NCBI RefSeq assembly: GCF_004135365.1
Contig: NZ_CP035492.1
Span: 3,122,501-3,186,500, forward strand
Direction of reading: 5' to 3'
DNA from: Paenibacillus protaetiae
GTDB lineage: Bacteria; Bacillota; Bacilli; Paenibacillales; Paenibacillaceae
Length of the DNA: 64,000 bases
Part shown: in pieces, positions 63,801 to 64,000 of the stretch
How the letters are laid out: the number at the start of each line of letters is the position of its first letter
How positions within the stretch are numbered: the first letter of the stretch is position 1
Made by a program: the position numbers and the translations under genes
Notes under the pieces: generated by a model
The model's database searches: none
Seen by the model: the letters and a program-made list of their open reading frames with translations, nothing else
Told to the model about the DNA's origin: nothing

Positions 63801-64000
63801 TTATGATTTAGGCGTTTCCGAAGCCTGCGCATCTGCCGAAGCGGACGGCGAAGCCGCAGCATCCGGAGAAGCGGATGGGCTTGCGGACGCACCCGCGGAA
63901 GCCGATGGGCTTGGCGAAGGCTCAGGAAGCGTAACCTTCACATTCAGCTTCTCCAGGTCATTCGTCATGTATTGGCTCATGTTGTTATAAGCGATTGCGC
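63801..64000 (-). CDS. C-terminal end of an unrecognised protein, cut by window edge
   Basis: Sixty-six residues are visible: AIAYNNMSQYMTNDLEKLN, then VKVTLPEPSPSPSA and a Ser/Ala/Pro/Asp-rich tail of about 40 residues ending SETPKS. The upstream part is outside the window. Similar low-complexity tails occur in secreted Paenibacillus foldases, which are one possibility, but I cannot assign a family. Confidence 0.75.
   Translation of the reverse strand, partial: AIAYNNMSQYMTNDLEKLNVKVTLPEPSPSPSASAGASASPSASPDAAASPSASADAQASETPKS

Noticed and set aside
63805-63920. Coding repeat or tandem-repeat array at the right edge
   Set aside because: The Ser/Ala/Pro-rich stretch is a low-complexity protein tail with irregular codons, not a DNA tandem repeat.

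Overview
The window looks like a stretch of a Paenibacillus-like chromosome (Bacillales, Paenibacillaceae). Almost all genes lie on the minus strand, and the core follows, in reverse, the conserved Bacillus block spoVT - mazG - yabO - yabP - yabQ - divIC - yabR - spoIIE - yabS - yabT - tilS - hpt - ftsH - coaX - hslO - ppi - cysK - pabBAC - folPBK - dusB - lysS. Sporulation genes, strong GGAGG ribosome sites and a moderately high GC content fit this assignment. No rRNA, tRNA, CRISPR array or insertion sequence was recognised.

Layout by region. 1-4.2 kb: a polyprenol-type glycosyltransferase pair (GT2, cut by the window edge, and a very large double GT-C protein). 4.4-16.3 kb: lysS, greA, dusB, a folate/p-aminobenzoate cluster, cysK, a membrane-anchored foldase and hslO. 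16.3-20.6 kb: coaX and nadC-nadB-nadA. 20.7-25.8 kb: a NupNOPQ-type nucleoside ABC importer. 26-31.9 kb: ftsH, hpt, tilS, a YabT-type kinase and a YabS-type VWA protein. 32-40.7 kb: spoIIE, yabR, divIC, yabQ, yabP, an intruding DUF817 gene, rqcP (yabO), hup and mazG. 40.9-44.1 kb: glycerate kinase (plus strand), a secreted DUF3298/copper-amine-oxidase-N protein, and spoVT. 44.5-54.2 kb: an accessory region bounded by two Fur-like boxes, holding a LysR regulator, a tightly overlapping seven-gene operon (FmdE-like protein, two paralogous amidotransferase-fold proteins, Opp/Dpp-type importer with a permease-ATPase fusion) and an MFS transporter. 54.3-55.4 kb: an SPFH protein with a ribbon-helix-helix partner. 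55.5-63.7 kb: an MglBAC-type sugar importer preceded by a membrane-anchored sugar-binding sensor, a YesM-like kinase and a YesN-like regulator.

The most novel part is the Fur-box-flanked operon at 45.6-52.7 kb. It resembles metal-chelate or opine-metallophore uptake loci in using an Opp-type importer under iron control, but its first three genes are not standard members of any such system known to me.

A second theme is sequence quality. Three otherwise intact genes (the GT-C protein, coaX, the histidine kinase) are each broken by one missing base in a G/C homopolymer. This looks like consensus error rather than gene decay. A fourth, weaker frameshift candidate lies at about 32.2 kb.
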